64,000 nt of DNA from Rhynchopus euleeides (Eukaryota > Euglenozoa > Diplonemea > Diplonemida > Diplonemidae), in NCBI GenBank assembly GCA_963210315.1, contig OY723267.1:434001-498000 (forward strand), in the 5' to 3' direction. Of the stretch, positions 31,081 through 43,311 are shown one piece after another. How positions within the stretch are numbered: position 1 is the stretch's first letter; the number at the start of each line of letters is the position of its first letter. Position numbers and translations under genes: made by a program. Under the pieces are notes generated by a model. It was not told where the DNA came from. It did not search any database and worked only from the letters and a program-made list of their open reading frames with translations.

Positions 31081-31431
31081 TTACCGTATACGTAAATATT
31101 TTGGAACGTAAATATTATGGAACGTAAATATTATGGAACGTAAATATTTTGGAACGCTGGTGGGTTGGCGTTCCAGATTTTTTTCGTTCCATAATATTTA
31201 CAGGGCTTTCTGCGACTCGGGGACTTGGACCAGGTGATCGGACGGCGTACAGAGTCCCTGACGGGACCTACTCGTGCACTTTTCGCGCGATTCCTGACGC
31301 AAGCCGTCCTCACCACCGAGTCCCGAACTGGCCCTGTAAATATTTTGGAACGTAAATATTATGGAACGGACCGGCCAAAAATGGGCCCGTTCCATAATAT
31401 TTACGTTCCATAATATTTACGTATACGGTAA
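31081..31431. mobile_element. 351-bp MITE with TTTAAA flanks
   Basis: Begins TTACCGTATACGTAAATATT and ends with the inverse of the same string. Inside the ends, GGAACGTAAATATTATGG units recur in both orientations. Flanked on both sides by TTTAAA, which fits a target duplication (TTAA or TTTAAA; the exact length is ambiguous because the site is itself palindromic). No coding content. Confidence 0.8.
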
Positions 31432-32045
31432 TTTAAAACGCGTTTTAATTTAAAACATTTAAAACATTTAAAACGTTTAAAACGTAAAGTTTTAAATGGG
31501 GGCTAACAACAATGGGGGGGGGGGGGGAATATGTCGTTGGCTCAAACAAAGAACCGCATGACCTGCAAAAAAAAGGTGCACTCCCTGCCCCGCCCTGCAC
31601 CAAAGATTTGGACGGGGCTCGATTTTTTTGCGAAGGGGAGATACCATAGATACTATAGACCCTCATGCACATGTGTCGGTTGTGGGGCGGGGCGGGATCG
31701 GGAAGGGGATAACGGGGGAGGGACGTGTGTGGGAAGAAGTTCGGTAAAAACCTCCTCCCAGCACCGCTCCAGCTACACCCCCTGATCATCCCTCCCCACA
31801 CAACAACAGCCGAATGTCACGTTCGGTGCACGGCAATATGCTCTTCTTCGCAACACTCATCTGGCGGTGGGGCGCTCTTCCATAGGTGGGCGGCCTGCCC
31901 ACTCTGCCTGTAAAAAAGGAGCCTTTGTAGAGTCGCCAGAACCCGTCAAGGCGCCCCTTGCAGGCCACAGAGGGAGTGCCTACAGGCACTTCTTCCTCGC
32001 TGTCCCCTCTCCTGAGCCCCCGGGCTGAGTCTCTCTGGGAGGTCA
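31432..32045. other. Intergenic, 3' side of PRMT5
   Basis: Starts with AAAACGTTTAAA-type repeats (31432-31495), then low-complexity sequence without a gene. It probably holds the PRMT5 3' UTR near the right end. Confidence 0.45.
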
Positions 32046-34335
32046 TCACAGGCCCACCCAGTAGCTCCGCCCGTTGGGGTTGTGGACAGGGCAGGGGTTG
32101 GGTGTCGAGATGCACCACTCGTACCAAACCTGTGCGGACGTAGCGGAGGTGTGTTTGATGGTGGGATGCAAGTTGATGCCCCCCCAAATAGAGTTTGGTT
32201 TGGCGCAACGACACAGCACAAAAGCCTAGCCGCGCTCTCCTCTGGGTGGAGCATACCTTGCCTGTGCCCTGCACACGCCAGAAGACAGCGGTGAGCTTGT
32301 CCCCCTTCCGGAGCAGCGTCGGGGTCTTGATGGGGAAGTAGATAGAGAACCAGCTGAACATGCCTTCGGAGAAGGTCTCGGGGTGGCTGCAAGAGGGGGT
32401 GGGGGTGGTGGAGGATGAACCAATACACCCCAGACGAGGGATAGACCTCAGGGATAGACGGCGGAACCGCAACACGATGCATAGGGGGGGGTGGGGGGTT
32501 TTGGGGTGAGGGGGGGGGGGGGTTTGTGACAACACTCATGGCGGTGGCATACATGCTGATCTCAACATCTTTGTAAAGAGTGGAGTCGAAGTAACCTGCG
32601 AAACCGTGGCACAGCGCATCCTCCTCAATCTGCAGGGGGGTGGGGGTGATGATGGTGGAGTGTGCCCCCCTGCAAAGACCTATTGTGCCCCCCTTCACGT
32701 AAGAAGCGCTCCATACAACCCACAGCCCCTACCCTACCCCCTCACTCAGCATACCTCAAACTCCACAGAGATGTTCCTGTCATTCGTCTGCGGGTAGGGC
32801 AGGGCAGGCTTGGGGTGGATGTACTCGAAGCACTGCTTGACGCGCGAGATGAGGTGGCCCGAGTGGATGTTGACGACGTAGGGTGTCTCGATGTGGGTCA
32901 GGTCGTCGTACGCCAGCACGTCGGTGTGCAGCTTGTGGCTCTGCAGGGGGGCGAAGTAGGAGCGGTACGACTGGGGGATCATGATGCCGTCCTTCGCGAG
33001 GAAGCGCTCTGCCCCGTCGAGGCACTCGGGGGACAGCTCGTTGTCGCCGAAGGAGCCGAGCAGCTCGCTGATCATCACATCCGCCTTGTCCGGCGCATCC
33101 CACACACGCATGTCGGTGTGCACAATCTCGACCCTCCCGTTCCAGTCCTTCGCGCGCAGCATCCCCTTGAGGGTGACGATGGCGTTGGGGTTCTTCTCGA
33201 CGGCGTACACCTTGATGTTGGCGCCGACGCTCTTTGCTGCCTGCATCGCTGACTTGACAAGGGGCCCACGCCCCGCACCCACAACCATCAGCACAAACTG
33301 CCTGTCGCCGTCGCGCGTCATCAGGTCACGCAGGGCCAGAGCTGTCGCCTCCTCGTACTTTGCGTACTTCACAGGGTCCTTCTCGAACACCTCGTATGTC
33401 TGGCTGTCCAGGTTGTCCATCAGAGGCTGGAGGGGCGCCTGCAGGTAATCCTGGTAGGGCATCTCCTCGCGCTCCTGGTCTGTGTAGGCGATCTCCGCCT
33501 TGGTGTTGACGACGTAGTTTTTGAAGTAGCGCAGGTCCTCCCCGACCTTGCGCAGGTGCTGCGGCACAGGCCCCTTGAAGATGATCTGCGACTTGTGGCG
33601 GTGCATCAGCATCAGGAAGTCGAGGTGTGCCTGCGGCAGCTCGCAGCGCTCCGTGGTCTGGAAGAGGGACGTGTCGATCATCAGGCCCCGGATGGGCTCA
33701 GCCACCCACCGCGACAGGATCGCCGCCTTCGGCAGAGTCTGCGTCATGTCCAGGATGACGTTGAGGCGCGTGTGGTTGTGGCACAGCGTGCGCAGCGAGT
33801 TCCACAGCTGCCAGGCGGTGTTGTCGTTGGGGTCCGTCACCCCGTCGATGATAAGCGGCACGCGCACCCACACCTGCAGGTACATCGACTTCAGGATGGT
33901 GGAGATGAGGATGCGTGCCAGGTTGGGCGACGGCTTGGTCGGGAGGTCGATCAGGATGGCGGGCAGCGTGCTGTGCCCCGCGTAGTCGATCTCCTTCCGC
34001 AGCACATCGCAGCTGAGGGAGGCGATGCGAGGGTCGGTGCTGTCGCAGTCGAGAGCTGTGTCGCCATGCCACCGCGAGGCCTTACCCACAACCATGGTGC
34101 ACCAAGAGGTCACCTTCAGCAGGCGCTGCGACCTGCCAAACGGCTCGAAGTCGTGGCCCTGCATCAGCGGCAGGCACACGAAGTCGCACTCCTGCGCATG
34201 CATCGAATTGAGCGCATCGTCCAACAGCGGGTAATCACCCGTGTCGATCTTCTCCTTCCCCTCAGGGCGGGGAGGCGCTTTCGACCCTAGCGGCGGCTCT
34301 TTCACGTCTATCCCAAAGTGGATGCTCTGTGCCAT
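32046..34335 (-). CDS. PRMT5: Protein arginine methyltransferase 5 (type II)
   Basis: Four exons (34335-32755, 32629-32553, 32386-32257, 32129-32046) join in frame to 623 residues, close to human PRMT5 (637). All three introns start GTATGC. The N-terminal third is the TIM-barrel that binds adaptor proteins. The methyltransferase core has the SAM loop 'VVGAGRGP' (about 351-358), F317 in 'TYEVFEKDP' (equivalent of human F327, which sets symmetric dimethylation) and the double-E hairpin '[19 protein letters not shown]' (E424, E433). The C-terminal beta-barrel has '[14 protein letters not shown]' and '[13 protein letters not shown]', and the protein ends 'GRSYWVGL'. PRMT5 symmetrically dimethylates Arg in Sm proteins, histones and ribosomal proteins. 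The next gene upstream is a U2 snRNP factor, a suggestive but probably chance neighbour. Confidence 0.96.
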
Positions 34336-35228
34336 CGTTGCCGCTCACCTCCGATACCTGCATGGGGTGGGTCCTGAGACAGGGCCAAAGCGGAGGGATA
34401 CACACGGCTCTCATATGCAAGGTAGGGGTGTCGGGTGGGGTGGGCGTTGCCATGAGTTCGCTGGTCCGGGCGTGTTCCTTCGATGTTCCTTCGCTCCCCC
34501 CCCCCCCCCCCACACCCAGATCCGCAGCTGAGGTACAACTCGGCTCGGCATGTCTGCCCGAATCACCCTGTCGCCTCAGGCAATGGGGGATAGATTCACA
34601 GCTAGCTAGAACACATTCAAGGCGAAAGGTGCAGAGAGCCATCCACAAATCGGCTTGTCCACCCCAGCCCGCACAGAAGCCATCACATGCATAAAGTGAA
34701 TCGTTTTTGCGGCAGTGTAGAAGACACTGAGAGGCACACACACAAATCAGACGTTAGAACCCCCTTCTTTTGCCGCAAACACACAGCGGAGACAACACAC
34801 ACCAACCTTGGCGCTTCGGCTGTCACAACGGACAACCCTTCTAAGTAACCGCCCCCTCCCTCCCTCCCCAAAGCCAAAGGTAGGAATTTGGGAGCGGGGA
34901 AGCCAACGCTCCTAAACGGCACGATCGCATCGAGTGGCCAAAATCTGCTTCAAATTGAAAGATACAGGCAAAGCGCAATGGACCGGGAATGGAAGGGGCG
35001 GGGATGGGAGCGGGGGGCAGTGAACTACTCTGTGGTAGGGAGAGATAGAAGGGCAAGGCACTGCATGCCCCCCACCCCCCCAACCCACACCCGCCCACCC
35101 ACATACATGTCGTGCGCTGGAGGGGAGGCCGGATGCCTGCTTTTTGGGCGATCTGAGCGGGTTCTGGTTTCCGGACCAATTCGGAAAACCCCGTAACACG
35201 GTGGAGGCCCTTCTCCTATCAGGCAGAC
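34336..35228. other. Intergenic, PRMT5 promoter side and U2SURP 3' UTR
   Basis: About 0.9 kb with a C run at 34497-34512. No reading frame with recognisable content. No TATA-like box is obvious upstream of the PRMT5 ATG. Confidence 0.45.
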
Positions 35229-37389
35229 TTACTTGTCGTTCTGACGGGGCTTTGAGTCACCACCGGGCTGCAGGGGCCGCATCACTTTGGTAAGGAACTC
35301 TTCCGGGTACACTCGCCACCTGCACCAAGGTATGTGGGGTTGGTAGGGTTGTGAGGGTTGGGTTGGGTTGGGCTGGCTGTGCTCGCTGCATCACACATGA
35401 TGTGGTGTGAAAATCAGCAGAGGTGTCGAGGTGACGGCGTTGGGGGGGAAGGGGCGGATGCGTGCGTGGGACGCAGAGATGCTAGCATGGGGAAAGGAAA
35501 GTGTGGGTCGGGGGAGGGAAAGGACACAACGAAGGGCCTTACCGCACCAACAAAAGGCACAACCAAAGGGTTTGGAAAAATCGAAAATACAGAAAAGCGG
35601 CGGAAACACATGGGGGAGGTGTTGGTTCAATACGGAAATACAAAATGCGAACGGCAGGCTCCGCACACACGCCGAACGCAGACCAGCGGCGGAAACCGCC
35701 GGAGGGCGCCCGGCGCACAAAAGATCTACAATACACTCGGGAGGTTGACACGGGGGTGGGGTGGGGACTTCGCTTTCGGTCTGAAGTCCAGAACGACAAG
35801 GCAACAGAGTGTACATCAGTGTGCACACCACCACGCAACCCCTGCATCTGGGGTGAGCCCCAAGTTGCATACAACTCCACACGCATCCCCAAATACACCC
35901 TGGGGCTGCATGCAAGCATCCGAACCAAGCCCCCCCACCCCACCCACCCCCTCCCCCCTCACCTTTCCACCGGCAGCATCATTGTACACACCTGCGCCAC
36001 TCAGCCACCACCGTGTGGACCTGCCGGATGCATGCCTGCTTGTCTGCCTCTGGGATGGCTGCGAGGGCCTCTTTGAAGAAGGTGATGATGCGGGGGATCC
36101 TCCGTTCGATGTGGACTCGGTACATGACCGCTTCTGGCGCCTTGGAGGATGCGTTGTGGAGCACGTCAGAGAGAAGGTGCAGCCGGTTGAGCCGCATCGC
36201 CCACGGCGTCCCCCGCAGCGACAGGGAGTCGTAGATGATGTGCACAACATCGCCCGCAGCACGCGCGTTGTCGATGCAGAACACCATCGCATCGCGGATC
36301 GACCCCACCTTGCCATCCAGCGAACGCAGCATCGTGAAGAGCTCCAGACGCTGCGCCTCATCGAGACGAGCTGTCGGCGGCTCCCCCAGGCCCGTGCAGG
36401 CGGGGGGCACCCAGACGGACCCACCGAGGAACATCTGGAAGGGCTGCATGCGCCACTTCGCCAGGGTGTCCCCCTGGCACAGCGAGTAGAGCCGCCACCG
36501 GTAGTATGTGTGCTCCGCAGTGGTGTGGGGCATGCGCAGGAAGGCGAAGTGTGGGTTGAACCGCTCCCTCGCTGAGATCCCGATCTCAAACTGCCGCCCG
36601 AACTTTGCGGCGAAGCGCGCTGTCGTGTCAATCAACATGCGGTGCTGCGGTGAGATGCTGTCGGCATCCACCTTCGTGATGGCGATGTGGGGGTACCTCT
36701 TCCGCACGCCCTCCTCGTCGTCCAGCCCCTCGAGGTCCACATAATGCGGTGTCTCGGGTGGCGGGATGCGTGTGGGTGCGCACTTCTCCGCAGTCACCTC
36801 CGCGCCGTGGAGGGTGGTGGAGGCCCAGGTGACGAGGGCCTTCTCAGCAGCAGCCTGCTCCATGAAGACCAGCACCACGTTCTCGCCTGTGCCGTCCTTC
36901 AGGACGTGGCAGGCGCCGATGGCGCCGAATTTGGAGGCCTCCTGGAGCAGGGTGGCATGCGGGACGGAGCCTGTGATCTTGAGGTACACCGTGTGGCTCT
37001 CCGTGGGGAGCGTGCCCACAGAGATGGGGTCGAATGCCTTGCGCAGGCCCGCAGCAGGCTTCTCGGGGGAGGGCGCAGCACGCTTGCGCCCGCGCGGAGC
37101 GCTGCTGGCGCTGCTGCTGCTGCTGCTCGACACAGAGCGGCGCCGCCTGCGCCGGGTGCGGGGCGGCGGCGTCCGGGAGCGGCTGGATTCGCTGCTCGAG
37201 TCGTCGGGGTTGGCGTTCGTCCCACGCCGCTTGTGCCTGGGTTCCTCCCGAGGCCTCTCCCTCTCGCCACGCTGCCCACCCACGGCATGGGGCGCAGGCG
37301 GGTGCGCCTGGTGGTCGTACCGCACCTCTTGGGGGTACGCGTGGTGGTGGTGGTGGTGATGTTGATGCGGCTGCTGATGATGGTGATGG

Positions 37390-37422
<33 letters not shown>

Positions 37423-38865
37423 AAATAGGCAGGGGCCTGGTACGGCTGCTGCTGCTGCTGGTGATGATGATGGTGGTGGTGGTGGGAGTAGGCATCCGGA
37501 GGTGCAGCGTATGCCGGAGCGGCATGGTCCACATGGTGGTGGTGGTGGTGGTAGTGCTGGAGGTGTTGTTGCTGGTGGTGGTGGTGATGTTGCTGCTGCT
37601 GCTGCTGCTGGGGATGCTGGCCGTGATGCTGCCACTCCGGAGGCGGTGGCACGGGGTGCAGCCTGGGAGGCTCCACCTCGCGTGGTGCCTGGGCGGCAGG
37701 CTCTTTGCGCGGCTCCCTCGCCTCATCCTGCGCAGCCCCGTTGACGATCCGCGTGGCGCTGCGCTGAAACTTCGGCGCCTCGCTCCCCCCACCTGTCTCA
37801 GGCACATGTCACCCAGCACCGGCAGGACATACCGAAGTGGTTCAGGATCTCAGCCAGAGCACTCTCCTCCTCCTCCTTCTTCTTCTGCTCCTCGAGGCGC
37901 TTCTTCTTCAGCGCGAGGATGCGCGCACCTGTGAAGGCCAACACGACACATGACCCCGTTAGCCCAACACATCATCATACTCTCTTCCTGCTTCACACGC
38001 TCCGTCACTGCACTCAGGCTCGCAGGCGCATGTGCCGTCGCACGCATCTCCCTGAACAAAGGGGGTGGGGAGTGGGAGTGAGTGGGGGTGATGTGCTGTG
38101 TTGGATGTAAGAGCAAGACTCGGTGTCATACTCGCCTGCCTTCGCTATCCGCTTCGCCTCCTCCTCGACCTTGATGTGCGACAGCCTGGGTGGGTGTGGT
38201 GGGTTGCTAACCTATCTGTGCCCCCGCTGGATCATGAAGTGACAGCAAAAAAACGAGACAACAAACCAATAACTGCCGAAAGCTTTTTTTGTTGGAACGC
38301 AGGACCCCCAAACAAAAGCGTGACTGTGTGCCTACCTCGCGTTGCGCTCACTCTCCGTCTCCGACGGCGACCTCCGCCGCCTGCTCTTCTCAGGAGACCC
38401 TGAAGCGAGGCGCTTCCGCGCCTCCCTGCGCCCACCGTCATAGTCCCGGTCATAATCACGCTCCTCGCGGTGACCCCTATGATGGCTGTCCCTCTCCTTG
38501 TCTCTGTCCCCCTTCTCCTCCCTCCGCCAGTCACGGTCCCTCTCCTCGCGGCCTCCTCTGTCCCTACCCCTATCCCTGTCTCTGTCTCTGTCTCTGTCAC
38601 GATCCCTATCCCTATCACGATCTCTGTCCGTGCCGCGGTGCCTATCCCCTCTGCTGTCCCCCCTGTCGCCCCTCTCCCCATGCGGGTGGTAACGCCTGTC
38701 CTCCTCCCCTCTGTCCCGCTGCTCGGAGCCCCTGCCGCGGTACCTCCCCTCGGACCGCCTGTGCCGGTCGTCGTCATGCCTGCGGTCCCACTCGCCTGCA
38801 CCCTGACCGTATCCCGAACGCCGCTCTTCGCTGCGGTGGTGGTGAGCGTCCCGCTCGCCAGGCAT
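35229..38865 (-). CDS. U2SURP: U2 snRNP-associated SURP protein (SR140)
   Basis: Six exons (38865-38336, 38185-38132, 38051-37981, 37928-37833, 37792-35992, 35319-35229) join in frame to 880 residues. Order: an N-terminal Arg/Asp/Glu/Ser-rich region with RD repeats (1-176); a Lys/Glu helix; a striking His/Gln-rich tract with long His runs (about 304-402); an RS patch; an RRM (about 518-591); a SURP motif (about 634-686, with 'KFGRQFE', 'NPHFAFL' and 'HTYYRWRLYS'); and a CID domain (about 731-865, with 'LNRLHLLSDVLHNAS') closing with 'WRVYPEEFL' in the last exon. RRM-SURP-CID is diagnostic for SR140, a U2 snRNP factor in pre-mRNA splicing. The fourth intron is only 40 nt. In animals the RS-rich part follows the CID; here it precedes the RRM and the protein ends just after the CID. 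Low-complexity sequence makes the exact start uncertain. Confidence 0.92.
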
Positions 38866-41800
38866 CGTGGCAAGGCTGCTCGGCACAGCGCAGCATGCGC
38901 CCTGCCTGGAAGGGGGAAAGGAGGGTATGACGCAGCATGTTGTGTGGATGTGTGGTGAGCGGGGGGGGCGGGGTTTGTGTGTGGGCTGCCGGCCCACACA
39001 AAACCCACATCAACCCAGTGCACGCAAGCAACGGCAAAGCTGGTCGGGGGGGGGGGGGTGTGGGTGGGGATGGGAGGAGGGGGCGACGGCCGCATTTTAT
39101 TTTCCACGAGGCACACCCAGCCGCGCTGGGTTTTTTCCTCCTGTTAGAGCTGAGCAGGGCAACATCCCTGCTTCCATGCTGTTTTGGTGGTCCAGACCCT
39201 GATGCGAGGAACAGGTTGTACAAATGACAGGACCGACGCGTGTGTGTACAGTAGAGACCGCAGCAAGAGCGCGATCGGGAGTGCGTTCTACACGTCATGG
39301 GACTGGGGTGAGGAGGGGATGGGGGTGTATGAGTCGACTGCCTGAATAGATCATGTAAGAGACGCGGATACACAATATATAGCCGCACAGACAAGGGTCA
39401 GGAGAAGGGATCGAGAGAAAGAGAGGGGGGAGAGAGAGAGAGAACACCCTCTCAAGGGGCGAGGAAATAAAATAGAGAAACGGGGGAGGGGCATCACATG
39501 TCTCGGATGGTGCGAGAGAAACGGGACAGAACACGGGGATCGGGGGACGGGGTCGCGGGGTGTAAGGAGAAGGAGTTTACCAAAGGGGGGGTATCCAACG
39601 ATAGTCAGGAAGCGTTGTCGGGGGGGTGGTGTTGGGGGAGCCAGAACTCCCCCCTCCCCAGAATCATATCCCCCCCCCCCCCCTTTTGCACATTGCAAAG
39701 CCCAGCTGCCAAGGGCCTGCCATATCACGGGGAAAACCCCAAACCGATCAGCGAGGGGGGAGGGACATTCCGTGACTCTCGCAGCGAAATCTCTGAAGTA
39801 AAAAGACAATGAGCCGATTTTTTCCGATTTTTTTCGGGCCTCGGTATGCCAGCTCACCCCACAGCGAGAGGAGAAGCGGTGCGCGAGATTATGCCCCTTG
39901 GCCTTGCCAACGATTTTGAACAATTTTCCTCCCGCCTCTCTTGCAGCCCCAGGCGAGAGGAGATGTTCTAAATGCACCTGGCAGCACGGTGCCTTTGCAC
40001 TGCTGTTCTCCGGTTTGGCCAAAATTCAGTTTTTTCTTTGTGGTTATTGTATTGGTGCCGACGATCACACACGGCTTCCCCCCTCCCTTCCCTTCTGACG
40101 TATGACCGCCAGCAAAATTCAGTTCATTTTTCTTCTTTTGCCCTGCCCGGACCAGCCGCCGAACCCCACTCCCACCCACCACCACCACCATCGTTCGCAA
40201 ACATCGTTAGTTACCACCTCGAGATGTTACCCTACCCCCCCTGTGTATTTCTTTACTCCTCCTGAAACAGTCCCTTCAGACAACAAGGATCAGAGAGGTG
40301 GCGAGAAGGCTTCTTCCGCGACGCGACGTGGTGACAGGAGGATGGATGAAGAGTGCAGATCCCAGACAGGGTTGAAGGGAAAGAGGACGGCGAGGGGGGG
40401 GGGGGTATACCCTACAGGGCTAGTGAGAGGAGGGAGTACGTAGGTGACTTGGCACGCCGTACACACACACACACACTAACCCAATCGAGCCTCCCCCGCC
40501 TCGGAAGGTAGCAGACCTAAAGCAAAACCTACAGGCAGGGGGGGGGGGTAGATATGCTTTTCTGATAAGCGAATTTCTGTCCACAATCGAATTGCTTCTT
40601 TTCGAAGGGTGGGGGTGGGGGGGGAGCAGGAGGAGAAGGAGAAAGGGGAATACTGCCTTTTTGAGCTGCATCTTCAGGCCTCAGCGTCAAATCTCTCCCT
40701 CACTGCAACACACCAGGGGGCGGGGGGGGGGGGGGGGGGGCGTTGGTTCATCACTGGGGTTCCCAAACCGATTGTCTGACAAGCCGTGCGCGCCACTTCA
40801 TACGCCTCGCAGCAGGTGGGGGTAAAGACGTACACACAAACAACAAAAAACCGGGAATCTGGTCCCCCTGAAGAGGCCAATTGACGTAGTTCTTCTTACG
40901 CGTTCTTTTGCTGGCTTTCAGGGGCACCACAGGGGATACTTTCGTGTATTCACCCGACCTCCATGGTTGTGCTCAACGGAGGTGATCACCCTATGTGTGT
41001 CGCTGTGTGGGGTGTCTTTGAAACAATATCAAAAAAAACTGCCAAGAACAAAAAATCGTCGGGGATTTCCTTCCTTGCCACCTGGTTGAAGTACGGTTCG
41101 CGATCTCTCAATTTTTTTTGTTTCACCAAACACACAATGATCGTGTCTCTTACCCGCATGGGAACAGCCCTCATATGTGTGATCCGTGACCCGCAAAGCT
41201 CCCTTCCCGCAGTCGACTGCCCTCGGCGCGATTTGCAAACCAACCGGCTCACAGACTGGCAAACAGCGAGGCAAAGGGTGTGCGTGCGAAATAAAATAGC
41301 AAAGATACGCCCGCCAGGACAAGGCTCAACAGACCCACTCCATTTGCCAGCACAACAACAACGCAACGTTGCCTCTCCACAGGCTGGGGGGCTGTGGGAA
41401 TATTTTTTTGAAGACGGCAGTGACATAATCATCATGCGTGCGAGGTGGTCTGGTCTGATACACGGCGTTGCGTACACTATACTCTGTTTGGGAAGTTTCT
41501 TGTCCGAACCAACGAATATGAAACGTGGTGGGGGGTGTGTTGCCAAAAGCGAAGGGGGAAGAAAATGACACATCGCATGTGTGTGTGGGGGGGGGGAGGT
41601 GACCCTACGGACCCGCGGTCAGATAATACAATGCAGCATCTTCTGCACCACGGGTGGTCTTTTTGAATTGGGGTGGGGGCGGCCGTTATTGAGAATTTTC
41701 CGCCAGAAGCAGGGGGATCGAGAAGGTGGGGGCGGGGGGAGCTGTAAAGGCACCCAGTACGACGGGCGGTAGCTGCACAGATGACGGAGAATCCGAGTCG

Positions 41801-42322
41801 GGGGAGGAGAGCCGGCGACTCTGCTGCGCATCTGTGCAAACGTTTTGTGTCCAGAAGGACTCATGAATTTTCCAGGATCAACGGCTCTTGGGGAGACTGG
41901 GGTGCTCTGGAGCGATACTCTGACATACCGTTCGCAAAGCGTATATGAATCCGGACTGAAATTGCTGTCCCTCTTCAAAGCCGGAAAATCTTGTGACATA
42001 TCAGGGGTAAAAGGGTACACTCGCCATCAACTGTGCCCCGGCTGATTTTCTTTTGTTTTGTTCTGCACTTCTTCTCTGTGCCACAGTGGGAAAGAAAAGG
42101 CCGTGCGCGCTGCCAGCTAGGATATTCAACACAAAAATCAACATTACCAACGAGACGAGAAGTTCTCATAACGGCGAAGCGAACGGTGGGGTGGGGGGGT
42201 GACAAAACAGGGCAACAAAGCGGCCGATGCGGCAAAAATAATAGAGTCGTGTCCGCAAAAGAAAAAGGAGCACACAACGCGCAGCGCTGAGCCCTGGGAT
42301 AAGAGTTTCGACAAAAAAATGC
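38866..42322. other. 3.5-kb intergenic region, no gene recognised
   Basis: Begins with the U2SURP promoter side. Contains G and C homopolymers (39045, 39670, 40390, 40720), a GA-rich tract (39410-39440) and many short frames on both strands without family motifs. Splice-like GTATG/CAG pairs were not consistent with any protein I know. Confidence 0.45.
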
Positions 42323-43311
42323 ATCAGTCCTATTCGTGGTAATTTACCCCCCCCCAAAATTTACCCCCCCCTTATATTACCCCCTTTTTCGGAAATTTTG
42401 GGTTCAGGCCCCAGAAACTTGGTAATTTACCCCCCCCCCCCTTTGGCTGGGGGGGGTGGGGGGAAAATACCCATTTTTTGGCTGGTCGGGGGATAAATTT
42501 ACCCCCTCCACTGGGTGGTGGGGGGGTAATTTACCACCCCCTTTGCCTGGTAGGGGGGTAATTTACCCCCCCTACCTGGTCAGAGGGGGTAAATTTACCC
42601 CCCACCAGGCTAAGGGGGTAAATTACCCCCCTGGCCCTCCCCAGCAAAGGGGGGGTAATTTCTTCCCGCTCTTACTGGGGGGTAATTTACCCCCCTCCCA
42701 GGCCAAAGGGGTAGTTGCCATCCCTTTACCCGTAGGGGGGGGGTAAATTTACCCCCTTGTACTGGGGAGGGGGGTAATTTACCCCCCTACCCACCACCAG
42801 AGAAGGGGGTAAATTACCCCCCAGTAAGGGAGGGGGCAATTTACCCCCCCTTGACTGGGGAGGGCCAGGGGGGTAATTTACCCCCTCCCTGGGCAAAGGG
42901 GTGGCACATATACCCCCCTTTGCCTGGAAGGGGGGGTAAATTACCCCCCAGTTACCCCCCCCACTACCCAGTCAGAAGGGGGGTAATTTACCCCCCCTTT
43001 GCCGCCAGGGGAGGGTAATTGGCCGTGAGGTAGGCACCACACACCCCACCGCACGCATGTGACAGGACCAATCATACCGAACGAAGTGCCCGAGGGCCTG
43101 GGTGAGGTCAGGGTAGGTCACCCACAGGCCCTGGGCGCCCTCTCACCCCCCTGTGGCCTACCAAAAAAACCGGCCACCCCAGAACATGGTAATTTACCCC
43201 CCCCCTTGACCCGTAATTTACCCCCCCCCCCTTATATTACCCCCCTTTTCCCAAAATTTCCGGTCAGGCGACCCAAAGGGGGGGGGGTAAATGACCACGA
43301 ATAGGACTGAT
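42323..43311. mobile_element. TIR element filled with a GGGTAATTTACCC palindrome array
   Basis: The left end ATCAGTCCTATTCGTGGT (42323-42340) is repeated inverted at 43294-43311. The ends continue with shared sub-terminal sequence (a C run, TTATATTACCCCC and CCGGAAATTTTGGG in inverted order). The interior is almost entirely repeated units in which GGGGGGTAAATTTACCCCCC-like palindromes alternate with short CT-rich spacers, so the strand could fold into many hairpins. There is no coding sequence. The superfamily and target duplication are not clear. Confidence 0.75.

Noticed and set aside
36687-37934. 415-aa plus-strand frame
   Set aside because: Antisense shadow of the His/Gln-rich part of U2SURP.
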